Shown here: positions 1-8,854 of the stretch, piece by piece
Position numbering within the stretch: position 1 is the stretch's first letter
Layout: every line of letters starts with the position of its first letter
Assembly (NCBI GenBank): GCA_014728215.1
Contig: WJLZ01000162.1
Span: 1-38,965, forward strand
Direction of reading: 5' to 3'
Source of the DNA: Chitinivibrionales bacterium
Lineage (GTDB): Bacteria; Fibrobacterota; Chitinivibrionia; Chitinivibrionales; WJKA01
DNA: 38,965 bases
Program-made: the position numbers and the translations under genes
Notes under the pieces: model-generated
Told to the model about the DNA's origin: nothing
The model's input: only the letters and a program-made list of their open reading frames with translations
Database searches by the model: none

Positions 1-1874
1 AACCGACCGTCTTTGGTATAATACTTTTGTACACCCTTTAATTTATCGTTATTATAGTGAAGTTTTGCCTGGACTTTCCCATTGGAATAGTACCGCAGAT
101 GGGTACCTTCTTTCTTGCCCTTTCGAAAGTTCATTTCAAGCTTTGGTTCTCCATTTTCGTAGTAGGTGATAACTTCAGTCTCTTTGCCGTCCCTGTTCCG
201 CTTGATTTTCTCTTTGATTTCACCCTTTGGGTACCATGATATCTGTTTGCCGGCAATCTCGCCCTTTCTGTATTTTGTTCTGCTTTTTAAAGAACCGTTC
301 TCATAATATTCTGTGCAAGGGCCATGTCTGACACCGTCCTTGTAATTGTAAATATACTCGAGTTCTCCGTTTGGATAAAATCCCTTCACTTTGCCGTCAA
401 TTTCTCCATTATGATACATTTCGATCTTTTCGGCCAGACCGTTTGCATAATAGATGGTAGTCGGCCCTTCACGAATTCCCTTTGTATGAAAGGTCTCACT
501 TTTCAGTTGGCCGTTGTCGTAAAAGAGCCTCGAAACACCGTCGGGTTTATTATTATGATAGCTCAACCTGGCTTTCGGCTTCCCGCTTTCATAATAAAGA
601 AAGGAATTTCCGACGAGTTTCCCGTTTTCATAGGTGGCCTTCTGCTTGATTTCACCATTTTTATAATAATGCTCTGTTTCTCCATGCGGTTTTCCCCTTC
701 TAAAGGGAATAATACTTCGGGGAGCACTGTCGGGATAATACGTTCTACTGATTCCTTCCCTTCGCCCCTTGACGTATAAGACTTTGGACATAGTCGCGCC
801 GTTTTCGTAATAAAGACGGCAGACACTGTCGGGAATATCAGCCTGGTAATATATTTCTGCTTTCAGGCTGCCGCCCGGATAAAAGTGTCTGGTGAGTCCA
901 TCCCGTTCGTCGTCTTTATATCGCGCTTCTTCCTTGAGTGTGCCGTCGCTGTAATAAGTCCGGACAATTTCATATTCGACAGTATCTTCTTCCGATACCG
1001 GCTTTTGCTGTACCGGTCCGGCAATATCGTGCTCCAGCGTGTCTGTTGAATCCTTTTGGGTTGCCGAATCCGCCGGAAGTTCCATAATTTCCTTTTCGGC
1101 CGGAAGGGCCTCGGAAAAATCGAGCGAATCTATTTCCGGTTGGGGCGTTTCCCTTTCTTCGATTTCCGGAAGGTCCTCTCCGAGTTCTGGGGCAATGAGT
1201 GCGCGGTAGGAACGGGCCAGATCGAAATCAGTATCTTCCCTCAATGCTGCAGAGTAATGTTTATATGCTTTGCGATAATCGATTGAATCGCTTATCCCCA
1301 TGTGAGCGTCGAACCCAAGACCGAATTCGGTGAGCGCCTCGATATTGCCGCTTCCCTGCTTTTCGATAGCGGTAAGCGCCTCGGATAATTGGGAGAGGTT
1401 GAGGACCGATGCGGTTCCACTAACAATATCATTGAGTACTTTGATTATTTCACTCCCCTTTGCAGGCACGAGTTTCTCGATAGTCTTTATTATCAACCCG
1501 GATTCGGCGTCGATAACCTTCCCTGTGATATTGCATTTCCCCATGGAAAAGAGGAATTCACCCTTAACGACGACGGTAATTCCATATCGGCCGGATGTTT
1601 CACGAAGCTTGGTTTTATCGAAATACCCGGTAGAGGGAAAATCGATATCGGTGATAAATGAATTGATACGTCTCCTGTCGAGAATCTGAAGACCGGTATG
1701 GGAAAGCTTTGCCGCGCAGATCTCACCCAGAGCAGGACCTATCCCATCCCATTCGGGAGGAGTCAGAAGCGTCGAGAAGGGGAGGACCGCCGCCTTTTCC
1801 GCAGTCGCCTGCTCCTGGGCTCCAATTATCTGAAACCCAATCAGGATAAGAAGTATCGTTATTGCTCTATTCAT
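1..1874 (-). CDS. Exported FlgO/CsgG-like protein with MORN-like repeats (3' end cut by window)
   Basis: The minus strand reads open from an ATG at 1874 to the left edge with no stop, so the C-terminus lies outside the window. Residues 1 to about 20 form a signal peptide (hydrophobic core ending in IIGAQ). Residues about 27-165 resemble the FlgO/CsgG/TolB-N type of outer-membrane assembly domain (a VLPF strand, then GLQILDRRRI). A charged linker runs to about residue 300. From there at least 13 tandem units of about 23-24 residues follow the pattern YYxNGxxKxxxxYxxGxxxG, the MORN-like/YwqK-family repeat. Such repeats usually build an extended beta sheet; the function of this protein is not known. 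The gene is divergent from the AbiEii gene and has its own sigma-70-like promoter. The translation is continuous, with no frameshift seen. Confidence 0.85.
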   Translation of the reverse strand, partial: MNRAITILLILIGFQIIGAQEQATAEKAAVLPFSTLLTPPEWDGIGPALGEICAAKLSHTGLQILDRRRINSFITDIDFPSTGYFDKTKLRETSGRYGITVVVKGEFLFSMGKCNITGKVIDAESGLIIKTIEKLVPAKGSEIIKVLNDIVSGTASVLNLSQLSEALTAIEKQGSGNIEALTEFGLGFDAHMGISDSIDYRKAYKHYSAALREDTDFDLARSYRALIAPELGEDLPEIEERETPQPEIDSLDFSEALPAEKEIMELPADSATQKDSTDTLEHDIAGPVQQKPVSEEDTVEYEIVRTYYSDGTLKEEARYKDDERDGLTRHFYPGGSLKAEIYYQADIPDSVCRLYYENGATMSKVLYVKGRREGISRTYYPDSAPRSIIPFRRGKPHGETEHYYKNGEIKQKATYENGKLVGNSFLYYESGKPKARLSYHNNKPDGVSRLFYDNGQLKSETFHTKGIREGPTTIYYANGLAEKIEMYHNGEIDGKVKGFYPNGELEYIYNYKDGVRHGPCTEYYENGSLKSRTKYRKGEIAGKQISWYPKGEIKEKIKRNRDGKETEVITYYENGEPKLEMNFRKGKKEGTHLRYYSNGKVQAKLHYNNDKLKGVQKYYTKDGR

Positions 1875-1917
1875 TACACGAAAAAGAGAAAAAATTCATT
1901 ACAGCATTGAATACATT

Positions 1918-1945
1918 ATTATACTATCGGTGTTTTGAAAATCAA
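1918..1945 (-). promoter_or_regulatory. Sigma-70-like promoter of the MORN-repeat gene
   Basis: On the minus strand a -35-like TTGATT (1945-1940) and a perfect TATAAT (1923-1918) are separated by 16 bases. They lie about 45 bases upstream of the ATG at 1874. Predicted from sequence only. Confidence 0.5.
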
Positions 1946-2108
1946 GCGTTAGTATTTTTAAAAGAATAACTTCTTATTTTCCTCCACCATCCCAATCCAT
2001 TATCCTCTTCTCTTGACCTTCGACTTTCATTTTAACCGTGATTATCTTTTTCAATAAATATATACTATTAATAATGATATATTGAATAATGCATAATGCG
2101 AGGATTTC

Positions 2109-3176
2109 ATGACGATTGCCGATCCTGTCTATTTTGAAAAAAGTCATATTGAAACATGCCGATTCGATGCTCCGGCTGAGCTTGCCGAACAGGCGGTGCA
2201 CTGTCTTGAGCTGGTCGCCGAGCTTTCCGATGCCGGGCTTTCGTATCAGTTCAAAGGAGGAAATTCACTCCTTCTCATTCTAAAGAAACCTTACCGGTTT
2301 TCCATCGATGTTGATATTGCCACGGATATTCCTGTCGGGGACATTGAAGAAATCCTTGACCTTTGTATACAAAAATACGGCGCCTTTACCCATTGGGAGC
2401 CCCGCCGCCACAAAACAAAGCCCTGGATACCTATTTCGAGCTATTACCTCTATTATAACTCAATGTTCACCGATCCACCCATGACCTCGATTATGCTCGA
2501 TATCCAGCTTCGGAGAAGTCCTTATGAAACTCGTTTTATTCCCGTGGTGTGTGGAGAGCTTTATCAGGCAACCGTTAAGGCGGAGCTCCCGACGCCGGCA
2601 AGTATTATCGGCGACAAACTGCTCACCCTTGGTCCCGATACGCTCGGAATCCCCACCGGTAAAGGCAAGGACGCTCAGCGGCTCAAGCATGTATGCGATG
2701 TATCCACCTTGCTCGATACCGAGCCCGATCTCGATGAAATCAGAGCAAGTTTTTTTGCCTGCATGGAGCATGAAAATGAACTGCAGGAAACCGCCAGCTC
2801 TGCCGGGGACGTTCTCGATGATACGCTCTTCTATTGCGCCACTGCAGCGCAGTATGCCCAAAAGCCCGAACCAACTGAGGAGATGCCTCGGCGGCTGATC
2901 GAAAATATCACTGGAATCGGTCCCTTTGCCGGGCACCTCTTTTCAAAGGATTACTCCTGGAGCAAACTTCAGGTCGATACCGCCCGGGTTGCCCTCTGCA
3001 TAACGGCTGTTTGTACCAATAAAGTGAATACACCGCTTTTTCTGGATGCCCTGTCCGGTAAATTGCAGCCGGATCAAGAGCTGATACAAAACAATCAGCT
3101 TGCCGAAACCAACGATGAAGCGTATCGCCTCTGGAATAGTGTCGCCGAATGGCTGGGCAGGAACCCACTGAAATAA
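2109..3176 (+). CDS. AbiEii/AbiGii-type nucleotidyltransferase (toxin family)
   Basis: The protein has 355 residues. Residues about 48-70 carry the signature of the AbiEii/MNT-like nucleotidyltransferase fold: a KGGNSLLL segment, then RFSIDVDIAT, in which the two aspartates of the S-x-D-x-D motif would bind metal. A later IIGDKLLTL segment and an RLKHVCDVSTLL segment match the helical part of the family. Known AbiEii toxins transfer nucleotides to tRNA acceptor ends and pair with an AbiEi antitoxin encoded just upstream. Here no AbiEi-like gene is present: upstream is a 234-base gap and a divergent gene, and downstream is only a small unknown ORF. The ATG at 2109 follows CGAGG with good spacing. 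It may be a true toxin with an unusual partner or a domesticated enzyme. Family confidence is high; biological role is not known. Confidence 0.8.
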   Translation: MTIADPVYFEKSHIETCRFDAPAELAEQAVHCLELVAELSDAGLSYQFKGGNSLLLILKKPYRFSIDVDIATDIPVGDIEEILDLCIQKYGAFTHWEPRRHKTKPWIPISSYYLYYNSMFTDPPMTSIMLDIQLRRSPYETRFIPVVCGELYQATVKAELPTPASIIGDKLLTLGPDTLGIPTGKGKDAQRLKHVCDVSTLLDTEPDLDEIRASFFACMEHENELQETASSAGDVLDDTLFYCATAAQYAQKPEPTEEMPRRLIENITGIGPFAGHLFSKDYSWSKLQVDTARVALCITAVCTNKVNTPLFLDALSGKLQPDQELIQNNQLAETNDEAYRLWNSVAEWLGRNPLK

Positions 3177-3187
3177 ATGTTACATCA

Positions 3188-3358
3188 ATGCTTATGAACC
3201 AGAACGACAGCCTCCCAATCGACCGGGAATTTGAGCGGATGCTCGCTGAAGCTCGCTGCAAATTGGACAAAGAGATGCTGACCGATGAGGATCTTCTCGT
3301 GCTGGCGGCCGCGGAGATCGCCCGGACGTATACCTATGGCGAAAAGGGGTATAAATAA
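3188..3358 (+). CDS. Small hypothetical acidic protein
   Basis: A short ORF (56 residues from the ATG at 3188; 54 from 3194; 69 if an ATG at 3149 inside the preceding gene is used) sits between the AbiEii-type gene and the glycosyltransferase. It is rich in Glu, Asp and Leu and probably helical, with the segment REFERMLAEARCKLDKEM and then LTDEDLLVLAAAEIARTY. No signal peptide, membrane segment or known motif is visible. No start has a strong ribosome-binding site. Its stop is one base before the proposed GTG start of the next gene, suggesting translational coupling. It might be a partner of the AbiEii protein or an accessory to the glycosyltransferase; neither can be shown here. Confidence 0.5.
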   Translation: MLMNQNDSLPIDREFERMLAEARCKLDKEMLTDEDLLVLAAAEIARTYTYGEKGYK

Positions 3359-3359
3359 C

Positions 3360-4901
3360 GTGGACCGGTTGAAAAAAAATCCCCGAATCCTGATAATCCT
3401 CCCCAACAACCTCGGTGACGTTATCATGGCCACGCCGGTTCTGGAGGGACTTAAGGCCCGCGATCCCGATTGCTCGATCGACTTTCTTGTCGAACAGGGA
3501 TTCGAGGCGGGAATCGAAAACAATCCCCGGTGTGACCGAATAATCCGGTTTTCCCGGAAAGAAATTCGGGATTGGATTAACAGCGGGAAAGGCGCTGCCG
3601 GTCTCGATAGCCTGAAAGAACAGCTGCAGGCAATTAACAGCGTTGAGTATGATACCGTCTATAACCTTTGTCAGCATTCCTATGTATCCTCTTTGATGCC
3701 ACTGATTGCGGCAAAGGAAAAAAGAGGACGGCAGTACCTCCGGGAAGGAAATCATGCTGTTCCCGACACCTGGTCGCAGTATCTCTATGCCATCCCCTGG
3801 TATCGTCCGGCAAATAACCTTCATGCAACCGATGTTTACCGGAGGATTGCATCGGTAAAAGAACATGGGGGAGGATATTCGATTTTCCTGACCAGGGACG
3901 AAAAAGAGGATGCCACTCGGTGGTTAGACGCCCAAGGTATCGATTGCGAGCAGGAGAAAATTATGATTTTTCAGCCGGGAGCCGCTTTTTCGGCGAAGCG
4001 CTGGCCGGTGGAGCATTTTGTTGCCCTTGGAAGGATGCTGGTGAAAGACGGATGGCGCATTGTTGTCACCGGCGCTCTGGCGGAATTGGACAGCGCAACA
4101 GGAGTGCAGCAGGGAATAGGCGAGGGGTGTACGCTTGCTGCGGGAGCGACAACATTCCGCAAGTCAATGGCGATCATCTCTTTTGCAAAGGGGTGCATTA
4201 CTGGTGATACGGCCGCCATGCATGCCGCAGCCGCGTTGAACGTTCCCCTTTACGCTCTCTTCGGACCGACGAATCCTGTTGAAACCGGTCCCTGGGGAAA
4301 GGGTCATTATGTGTTTTCGTCACACTGCACACGACGGCCATGTTTCTGCACCAAATGCAAATCCATGCTCTGTATGAAATCTATTCTTCCCGAAACGATC
4401 TATTCCTGTATACGCCGCGGCACCCCCGGCAATGCTCCCACCTGTGATATCTACATAACAAAGCTTCATCCCCACGGTGATTACCGGTGTGTCCCTACTT
4501 CACCGGATTGCTATTCCTATTATGACACCGGCACCGCAGCGCTGACACGAGCCATGTGCGGAGACAGGGTGGATTATTCTGCAGCCGACAATGAAGAACC
4601 GGGAGAGGAAATAAAAATAACCGGAGAAATTGCCAAAAAAACAGAATCCATGGCACAGGAACTAAAAAAATATCTGCTCGACAGGGATACCGCTCATATA
4701 AAGGAGTATGAGGCGCTGAAGAGCAGTGTGGGCCGATATGAGCATATCGGTGCGTTCTGGTTTGCACTTCTTAATATCCGCCTCAACAGCGTTCCGCTTC
4801 TGGATCCGGTCGCGGGCGTAGAAAAAAGCAGCCGGATCTGCCGTAATTACACCGCAGAACTTCGCCGACTCGCCTCTCCGGATTCCAATCCTGCAGGTTG
4901 A
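3360..4901 (+). CDS. Glycosyltransferase family 9 (ADP-heptose:LPS heptosyltransferase-like)
   Basis: The N-terminus has the GT9 signature PNNLGDVIMATPVLEGLK, followed by the first Rossmann half. The C-terminal half has the donor-binding region: FQPGAAFSAKRWPVEHF, then GDTAAMHAAAALNVPLYALFG and TNPVETGPWG. Enzymes of this family (WaaC/WaaF-like) add heptose or related sugars to lipopolysaccharide core at the inner face of the cytoplasmic membrane. About 513 residues is longer than the usual 340-350. The extra length is a C-terminal extension that begins with a cysteine cluster (CTRRPCFCTKCKSMLC, about residues 322-337) and ends in a charged helical segment. The GTG at 3360 follows AAAAGGGG at about ten bases; an in-frame ATG at 3336 is possible. 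The exact sugar and acceptor are not known. Confidence 0.85.
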   Translation: MDRLKKNPRILIILPNNLGDVIMATPVLEGLKARDPDCSIDFLVEQGFEAGIENNPRCDRIIRFSRKEIRDWINSGKGAAGLDSLKEQLQAINSVEYDTVYNLCQHSYVSSLMPLIAAKEKRGRQYLREGNHAVPDTWSQYLYAIPWYRPANNLHATDVYRRIASVKEHGGGYSIFLTRDEKEDATRWLDAQGIDCEQEKIMIFQPGAAFSAKRWPVEHFVALGRMLVKDGWRIVVTGALAELDSATGVQQGIGEGCTLAAGATTFRKSMAIISFAKGCITGDTAAMHAAAALNVPLYALFGPTNPVETGPWGKGHYVFSSHCTRRPCFCTKCKSMLCMKSILPETIYSCIRRGTPGNAPTCDIYITKLHPHGDYRCVPTSPDCYSYYDTGTAALTRAMCGDRVDYSAADNEEPGEEIKITGEIAKKTESMAQELKKYLLDRDTAHIKEYEALKSSVGRYEHIGAFWFALLNIRLNSVPLLDPVAGVEKSSRICRNYTAELRRLASPDSNPAG

Positions 4902-4935
4902 TTTTTCCGGGAGAAAACAAATACAGGGAGCAGTA

Positions 4936-5925
4936 TTACAACAGCTTTCGAATCCTGTCCCATCCTGCATCGGGAATCGATGCTCCAATCACCTGGCACA
5001 CTTCATAGCCGCATGCAGCACCCAGTTCACCACATTTTTCAACAGGATAGCCGTTGACCAGGCCATAGAGGAATCCCGATGCCCACAGGTCACCGGCGCC
5101 GGTCGTATCAACCGCGGAGCCGTCACCGTTAATACCGATTTTCGTTACCCTTTCGCCTGAAGCGATATAGCTTCCCCGTTTACCGACTTTGAGGACCGCA
5201 ACGTCCGCTTTCTGTGCCATAGCTTCAAGTGCGCCGCTTTCATCGTCAATACCGGTAAAGGCTCGTGCCTCGTCTTCGTTGGCAATGAGAATATCAACAT
5301 AGTTGGAGATCAGGCTTTCGAGAATATTTTTTGATGCTTCAACCACGGTAAAGCTGGCCAGATCCAGTGAAACGAGGGCGCCGGCATTTTTTGCAGCCGA
5401 AAGTGCTGTTGTTATCAATGGTTCATTAAATAACAGGTATCCTTCGATATGGACAACCGCCGCCTCGGAATACTGATCTTCCAGAATCTCTTCCGGGGTA
5501 GCTTCGGAAGATGCACCTAAAAAGGTAAACATGGTCCGTTGGGCATCGGGAGTGATTACTGAAAGCACTCTTCCGGTTGATGAATCCGATTGGAAGAGTA
5601 TCGGGTCGACATTGCATGTTTTCAGTTGTTTTTCGAAAAGCCGGCCAAGATCATCGTTACCTCGTTTGCCCACAAAACAGGCCGGACCGCCCAGTCTTCC
5701 TGCTCCCATGATAGTATTACATGCAGAACCGCCGGGCACGATTTCAGGTGAATTGCCCGATTTTGAGAGAAGATCGTCGATTACTTCACGATCCACCAGG
5801 GTCATTCCACCTTTGGGTGCGCCGGATTTCTCAACAAAATCGTCACTTTCCTGTAAAAGTATATCAACAAGCGCTGATCCGATGCCTGATATACACTTTT
5901 TTCCATTCATTTTTGTTTCAAGCAT
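4936..5925 (-). CDS. PfkB-family carbohydrate/nucleoside kinase (adenosine kinase-like)
   Basis: About 329 residues, the usual length for PfkB (ribokinase) family kinases. The first PfkB signature is present as the glycine-rich GGSACNTIMGAGRLGG segment. The second is DTTGAGDLWASGFLYGL near residue 285, which contains the anion hole and the catalytic aspartate (GAGD). The N-terminal GIGSALVDILLQ strand and SSTGRVLSVITPDAQRTM lid region resemble the adenosine kinase-like branch, but the substrate cannot be set from sequence alone. The ATG at 5925 has a GGAG about eight bases upstream; the ATG at 5931 is too close to that site. It converges with the glycosyltransferase gene, with a 34-base gap, and is divergent from the secreted protein gene. 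Confidence 0.85.
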   Translation of the reverse strand: MLETKMNGKKCISGIGSALVDILLQESDDFVEKSGAPKGGMTLVDREVIDDLLSKSGNSPEIVPGGSACNTIMGAGRLGGPACFVGKRGNDDLGRLFEKQLKTCNVDPILFQSDSSTGRVLSVITPDAQRTMFTFLGASSEATPEEILEDQYSEAAVVHIEGYLLFNEPLITTALSAAKNAGALVSLDLASFTVVEASKNILESLISNYVDILIANEDEARAFTGIDDESGALEAMAQKADVAVLKVGKRGSYIASGERVTKIGINGDGSAVDTTGAGDLWASGFLYGLVNGYPVEKCGELGAACGYEVCQVIGASIPDAGWDRIRKLL

Positions 5926-5931
5926 TCGCAT

Positions 5932-6215
5932 ATCTCCTTTTTTTTGAATGCTAAGAAATATAGTATTTTTTCATCCGCATACGATAACTAAAGGCGTTGC
6001 AGCAGAATTGCTTCAAGCAATGGGCTGCAAAAAAAATCATGCAAAACAAAAAATATTTGGATATATTATTGAAGAATCGAAGAATTGATAGGAACTCAAT
6101 TTTTTGATAAAAAAACCCGCAGGCAGTGGCAGTAGATCTTACCCCTTAGAAGAGGGATATTTCCCCTTAATAGCTTTGTTTTCCATTTTTTAACCTTCTG
6201 GTAATTCAATTGGTT
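5932..6215. other. Divergent intergenic region
   Basis: AT-rich gap of 284 bases between the divergent kinase and secreted-protein genes. It holds no convincing ORF. Its main structure is a nested inverted repeat at 5997-6030. No strong promoter match was found for either gene. Confidence 0.5.
5997..6030. repeat. Nested inverted repeat (possible hairpin)
   Basis: Outer arms TTGCAGC (5997-6003) and GCTGCAA (6024-6030) enclose perfect inner arms ATTGCTT (6007-6013) and AAGCAAT (6015-6021). This could form a two-tier stem. It is followed by A residues on the plus strand and would be preceded by T residues on the minus strand, so it is not a standard intrinsic terminator in either direction. Confidence 0.5.
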
Positions 6216-8792
6216 ATGCGATTATTAATTGTTGCATTCATAGTGGTTCTTACTGTTGGTATCGCCCCGCCGAAGGCCTTCGACGGTATTGCCGTAAGCG
6301 TTCATAACAATACATATCTCCGGCATAAGCCATTTTATGGAGCCATAATGCGGCACACAATTAAAAATGATCTGATTGTCCAAAGCACCCAAATACATCC
6401 CGGTCCGGTACGTTGTGCTGTTATAAGTCCGCAGGGTAATGAACTGGCTTATATAAAAAAAGACGGAAGCCTCTGTATTGCCGGCATTTATGGTTCCGGC
6501 AAAGAAATTGTTCTACTGGAAAATCTACCCGAAAATTCCTGGATAGACTGGCCCCATAAAAACTGGATCTACTACACAACAGTCGATGACTGCAGCAAAT
6601 TAAAAAGAATTCAAACATATCTGAAATCAAAGGAATCGGTTGCCCAGTTTCCTTATCGAGTTTCTCAGTTCAGCATGACGTCGGAACTGAGTCATGGCAG
6701 TGTTGTTGTTCTCCACAACGACGAATGGCATGCCGCTGTTTTTGAGCTTGAGGATGGAAAGGCGAGCATCTTCAATGAGCGCCCGGGTATGGGAGGAGAG
6801 ATATCACCGGATGGCTCATTTTTCGCTCATAATCAGGACGGTTATACTATTACTCGGGTGCGGAGAAGCGATGATGCTACTATTGTTAATGAGTGGGGAA
6901 TCAGGAAGGCGAATGTTGCGGGAAGCTCATGGGGAGTTATGCGCTGGGCAACCAATTCCAATGACTGGCTGACAATAACTCAGGGGGCGCGTGTCGGCGC
7001 TCCCAGAGACAGTGTTGTCCTGTTTCAGAATCAGATGGTGTATAAGAAGGATGGAAGCGAGACTATACAGGTCACCGCTAATTCGCCAATTGAAGGCGGC
7101 TTTGATGAAGCCGGGGATTTATGGCTTGGAGATCCGGATATCCTTCTAAAAAAAAAAGCTTTCCTTCGTTTGGAAGAAATACCGCCGACATTAGATGACC
7201 GGCATAATAAAAACGATGAACTCCTGGCAACAACAATAAAACCGGTAAACGCCGGAGCGCCCGGTTCGACACTTCCGAATCTCGAAGCCCGTGCAGATGC
7301 GCCCTGGTTGACCACACAGATTCTCGGGAAAGGCACCGATCAGAATGTCGTCTGTATTGTCAATAAGGCTAAAGCCCCCTTTAACAAACAGACTGCCCAG
7401 GTAACGTTATGGGGTGAGGGCTGTGATACCCTGATATTTCCCATTACCTATACTGCCGAAGACGGCCTGGTTTTTTCTTCTCTGAAAATCGAACCCGACC
7501 TGGTAGCCGTCAATCCGGGCAACCCCCTCCAGTTCAGAGCGCTTCCCTGTGACCGGAATGGAGATATTATTGATATTGAGCCTTCTATTGAATGGACCCT
7601 TGATGGCGATGGTAAAATCGATTCTACCGGCCTTTTTACCGCCGATTCCTCAGTTGGTGAAATAACAATTTCAGCAAGCGCAACCATAAACGGCACGACC
7701 AGAACCGGAATTCTGAAAACATCGGTCCAGTATCCGTCGCTGAAGGCCAATGTAGGCGGAGGACTGGTTGATGGGAAATGGCTCGATGCATCTCCTTTTA
7801 TTTCTGGCGGCATAGAGGTTGAATCAAACAAGGAATATAATACTACCCGCGTTTTTGCCCCCGGACCTCACGCTATCTATAAAAGCGCCCGGAAAGGTGC
7901 AATGACAATAACCTTTCCTTCTTCCCTGGTACCCGATGGTCATTATAAGCTTCGCTTACACTGCATTGAAACCTTTGGTGATCGTTCATCAGCGACTATT
8001 ATCGTGGAAAATGATACTGTTTTCACTTCTTCTCAGAATGAGGCCACCATTCAGGGGCAAGCAGACATTCGGATTATCGAAACGGATGCAATGGTTGATG
8101 ATGGCAATGGTCTGGAAATTCGCTTCATCCCGGTTTCCGGAAAGGAACCGGGCATCTCGGGAATAGAAATCCTCGATCATCATCTCTACAATTCGGCTGT
8201 AACACTTCTTTCTCCCAACGGCAACGAACGTTTTCGGGTGGGTGACCAGGTAACGGTTCGCTGGAGCGCCGATGCTGATGCCGTCGATTCGGTGGAACTT
8301 CTTTTATCGCTGGATGACGGCAGACAGTGGATACCAATCGGGGAAAACAGCACAGGACATGCCGACCGGATTCCATCGCATAAAGACTCTTATACCTGGG
8401 CTATTCCCCTTGAACTTCAGGGTATACCAATCGCATGCTCTCATTGCCAGCTGATGGTCCGTCATCCTGAGGCGCTGGCGCTCGACCGTTCGGATGAGTC
8501 TTTTTCCATCTATTCACTTTCCCAAACTGCTGTCGACAATGATCCCGAACTTGTTGATCAATCCTTCGGAATCCATATCCATAGTCCCGATAATATTGCC
8601 GTCTCTGTTCCCTTTGATGGTCTTTTTAATATCGATATTGTGGGTATTGACGGTTCTGTTGTATCCAAAATCAAGGCATTTGGTCCTCAGGATTATTTGC
8701 TCACCAGTAACGATCTTACCTCAGGCATTTACCTCGTTCGGGTTTCCGCCCATAATCGTCAGGCATCCCGAATTGTAATGATCGGTAACTGA
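6216..8792 (+). CDS. Large secreted protein with propeller-like, Ig-like and T9SS-type C-terminal domains
   Basis: About 858 residues. A signal peptide covers residues 1 to about 22 (LLIVAFIVVLTVGIA core). Residues about 45-330 contain TolB/WD40-like strands (for example CAVISPQGNELAYIKKDG and GGEISPDGSFFAHN), suggesting a beta-propeller. Residues about 425-510 form an Ig-like (Big-type) domain with IEWTLDGDGKIDSTGLFTA. A further domain near residue 670 has LLSPNGNERFRVGDQVTVRW, typical of a secreted beta-sandwich. The last 80 residues end in LTSGIYLVRVSAHNRQASRI, like a type IX secretion sorting domain. It is probably exported and surface-anchored or released; no catalytic motif was recognised. 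An in-frame TTG lies at 6210, but the ATG at 6216 directly precedes the signal peptide and is preferred. Its architecture resembles large Fibrobacter paralogous proteins, but I cannot confirm this. Confidence 0.8.
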   Translation: MRLLIVAFIVVLTVGIAPPKAFDGIAVSVHNNTYLRHKPFYGAIMRHTIKNDLIVQSTQIHPGPVRCAVISPQGNELAYIKKDGSLCIAGIYGSGKEIVLLENLPENSWIDWPHKNWIYYTTVDDCSKLKRIQTYLKSKESVAQFPYRVSQFSMTSELSHGSVVVLHNDEWHAAVFELEDGKASIFNERPGMGGEISPDGSFFAHNQDGYTITRVRRSDDATIVNEWGIRKANVAGSSWGVMRWATNSNDWLTITQGARVGAPRDSVVLFQNQMVYKKDGSETIQVTANSPIEGGFDEAGDLWLGDPDILLKKKAFLRLEEIPPTLDDRHNKNDELLATTIKPVNAGAPGSTLPNLEARADAPWLTTQILGKGTDQNVVCIVNKAKAPFNKQTAQVTLWGEGCDTLIFPITYTAEDGLVFSSLKIEPDLVAVNPGNPLQFRALPCDRNGDIIDIEPSIEWTLDGDGKIDSTGLFTADSSVGEITISASATINGTTRTGILKTSVQYPSLKANVGGGLVDGKWLDASPFISGGIEVESNKEYNTTRVFAPGPHAIYKSARKGAMTITFPSSLVPDGHYKLRLHCIETFGDRSSATIIVENDTVFTSSQNEATIQGQADIRIIETDAMVDDGNGLEIRFIPVSGKEPGISGIEILDHHLYNSAVTLLSPNGNERFRVGDQVTVRWSADADAVDSVELLLSLDDGRQWIPIGENSTGHADRIPSHKDSYTWAIPLELQGIPIACSHCQLMVRHPEALALDRSDESFSIYSLSQTAVDNDPELVDQSFGIHIHSPDNIAVSVPFDGLFNIDIVGIDGSVVSKIKAFGPQDYLLTSNDLTSGIYLVRVSAHNRQASRIVMIGN

Positions 8793-8854
8793 CCATTCTA
8801 AGTTCTGCAGTTTTTTAGCCCCGGACAGCGGACAATTAGTTTATATTTATCTAT

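Noticed and set aside
324-826. Overlapping ORFs on both strands within the first 1.9 kb
   Set aside because: They are shadows of the long minus-strand MORN-repeat gene, which has signal peptide, periodic repeats and a promoter.
1-970. Periodic DNA pattern that might be read as a repeat array or CRISPR
   Set aside because: The periodicity is coding (about 70 bases, YYxNG units on the minus strand) with diverged copies and no constant repeats or spacers.
3285-3360. Upstream in-frame start of the family 9 glycosyltransferase
   Set aside because: It overlaps the small gene and adds an Arg-rich stretch unlike the family; GTG 3360 has a well-spaced AAAAGGGG.
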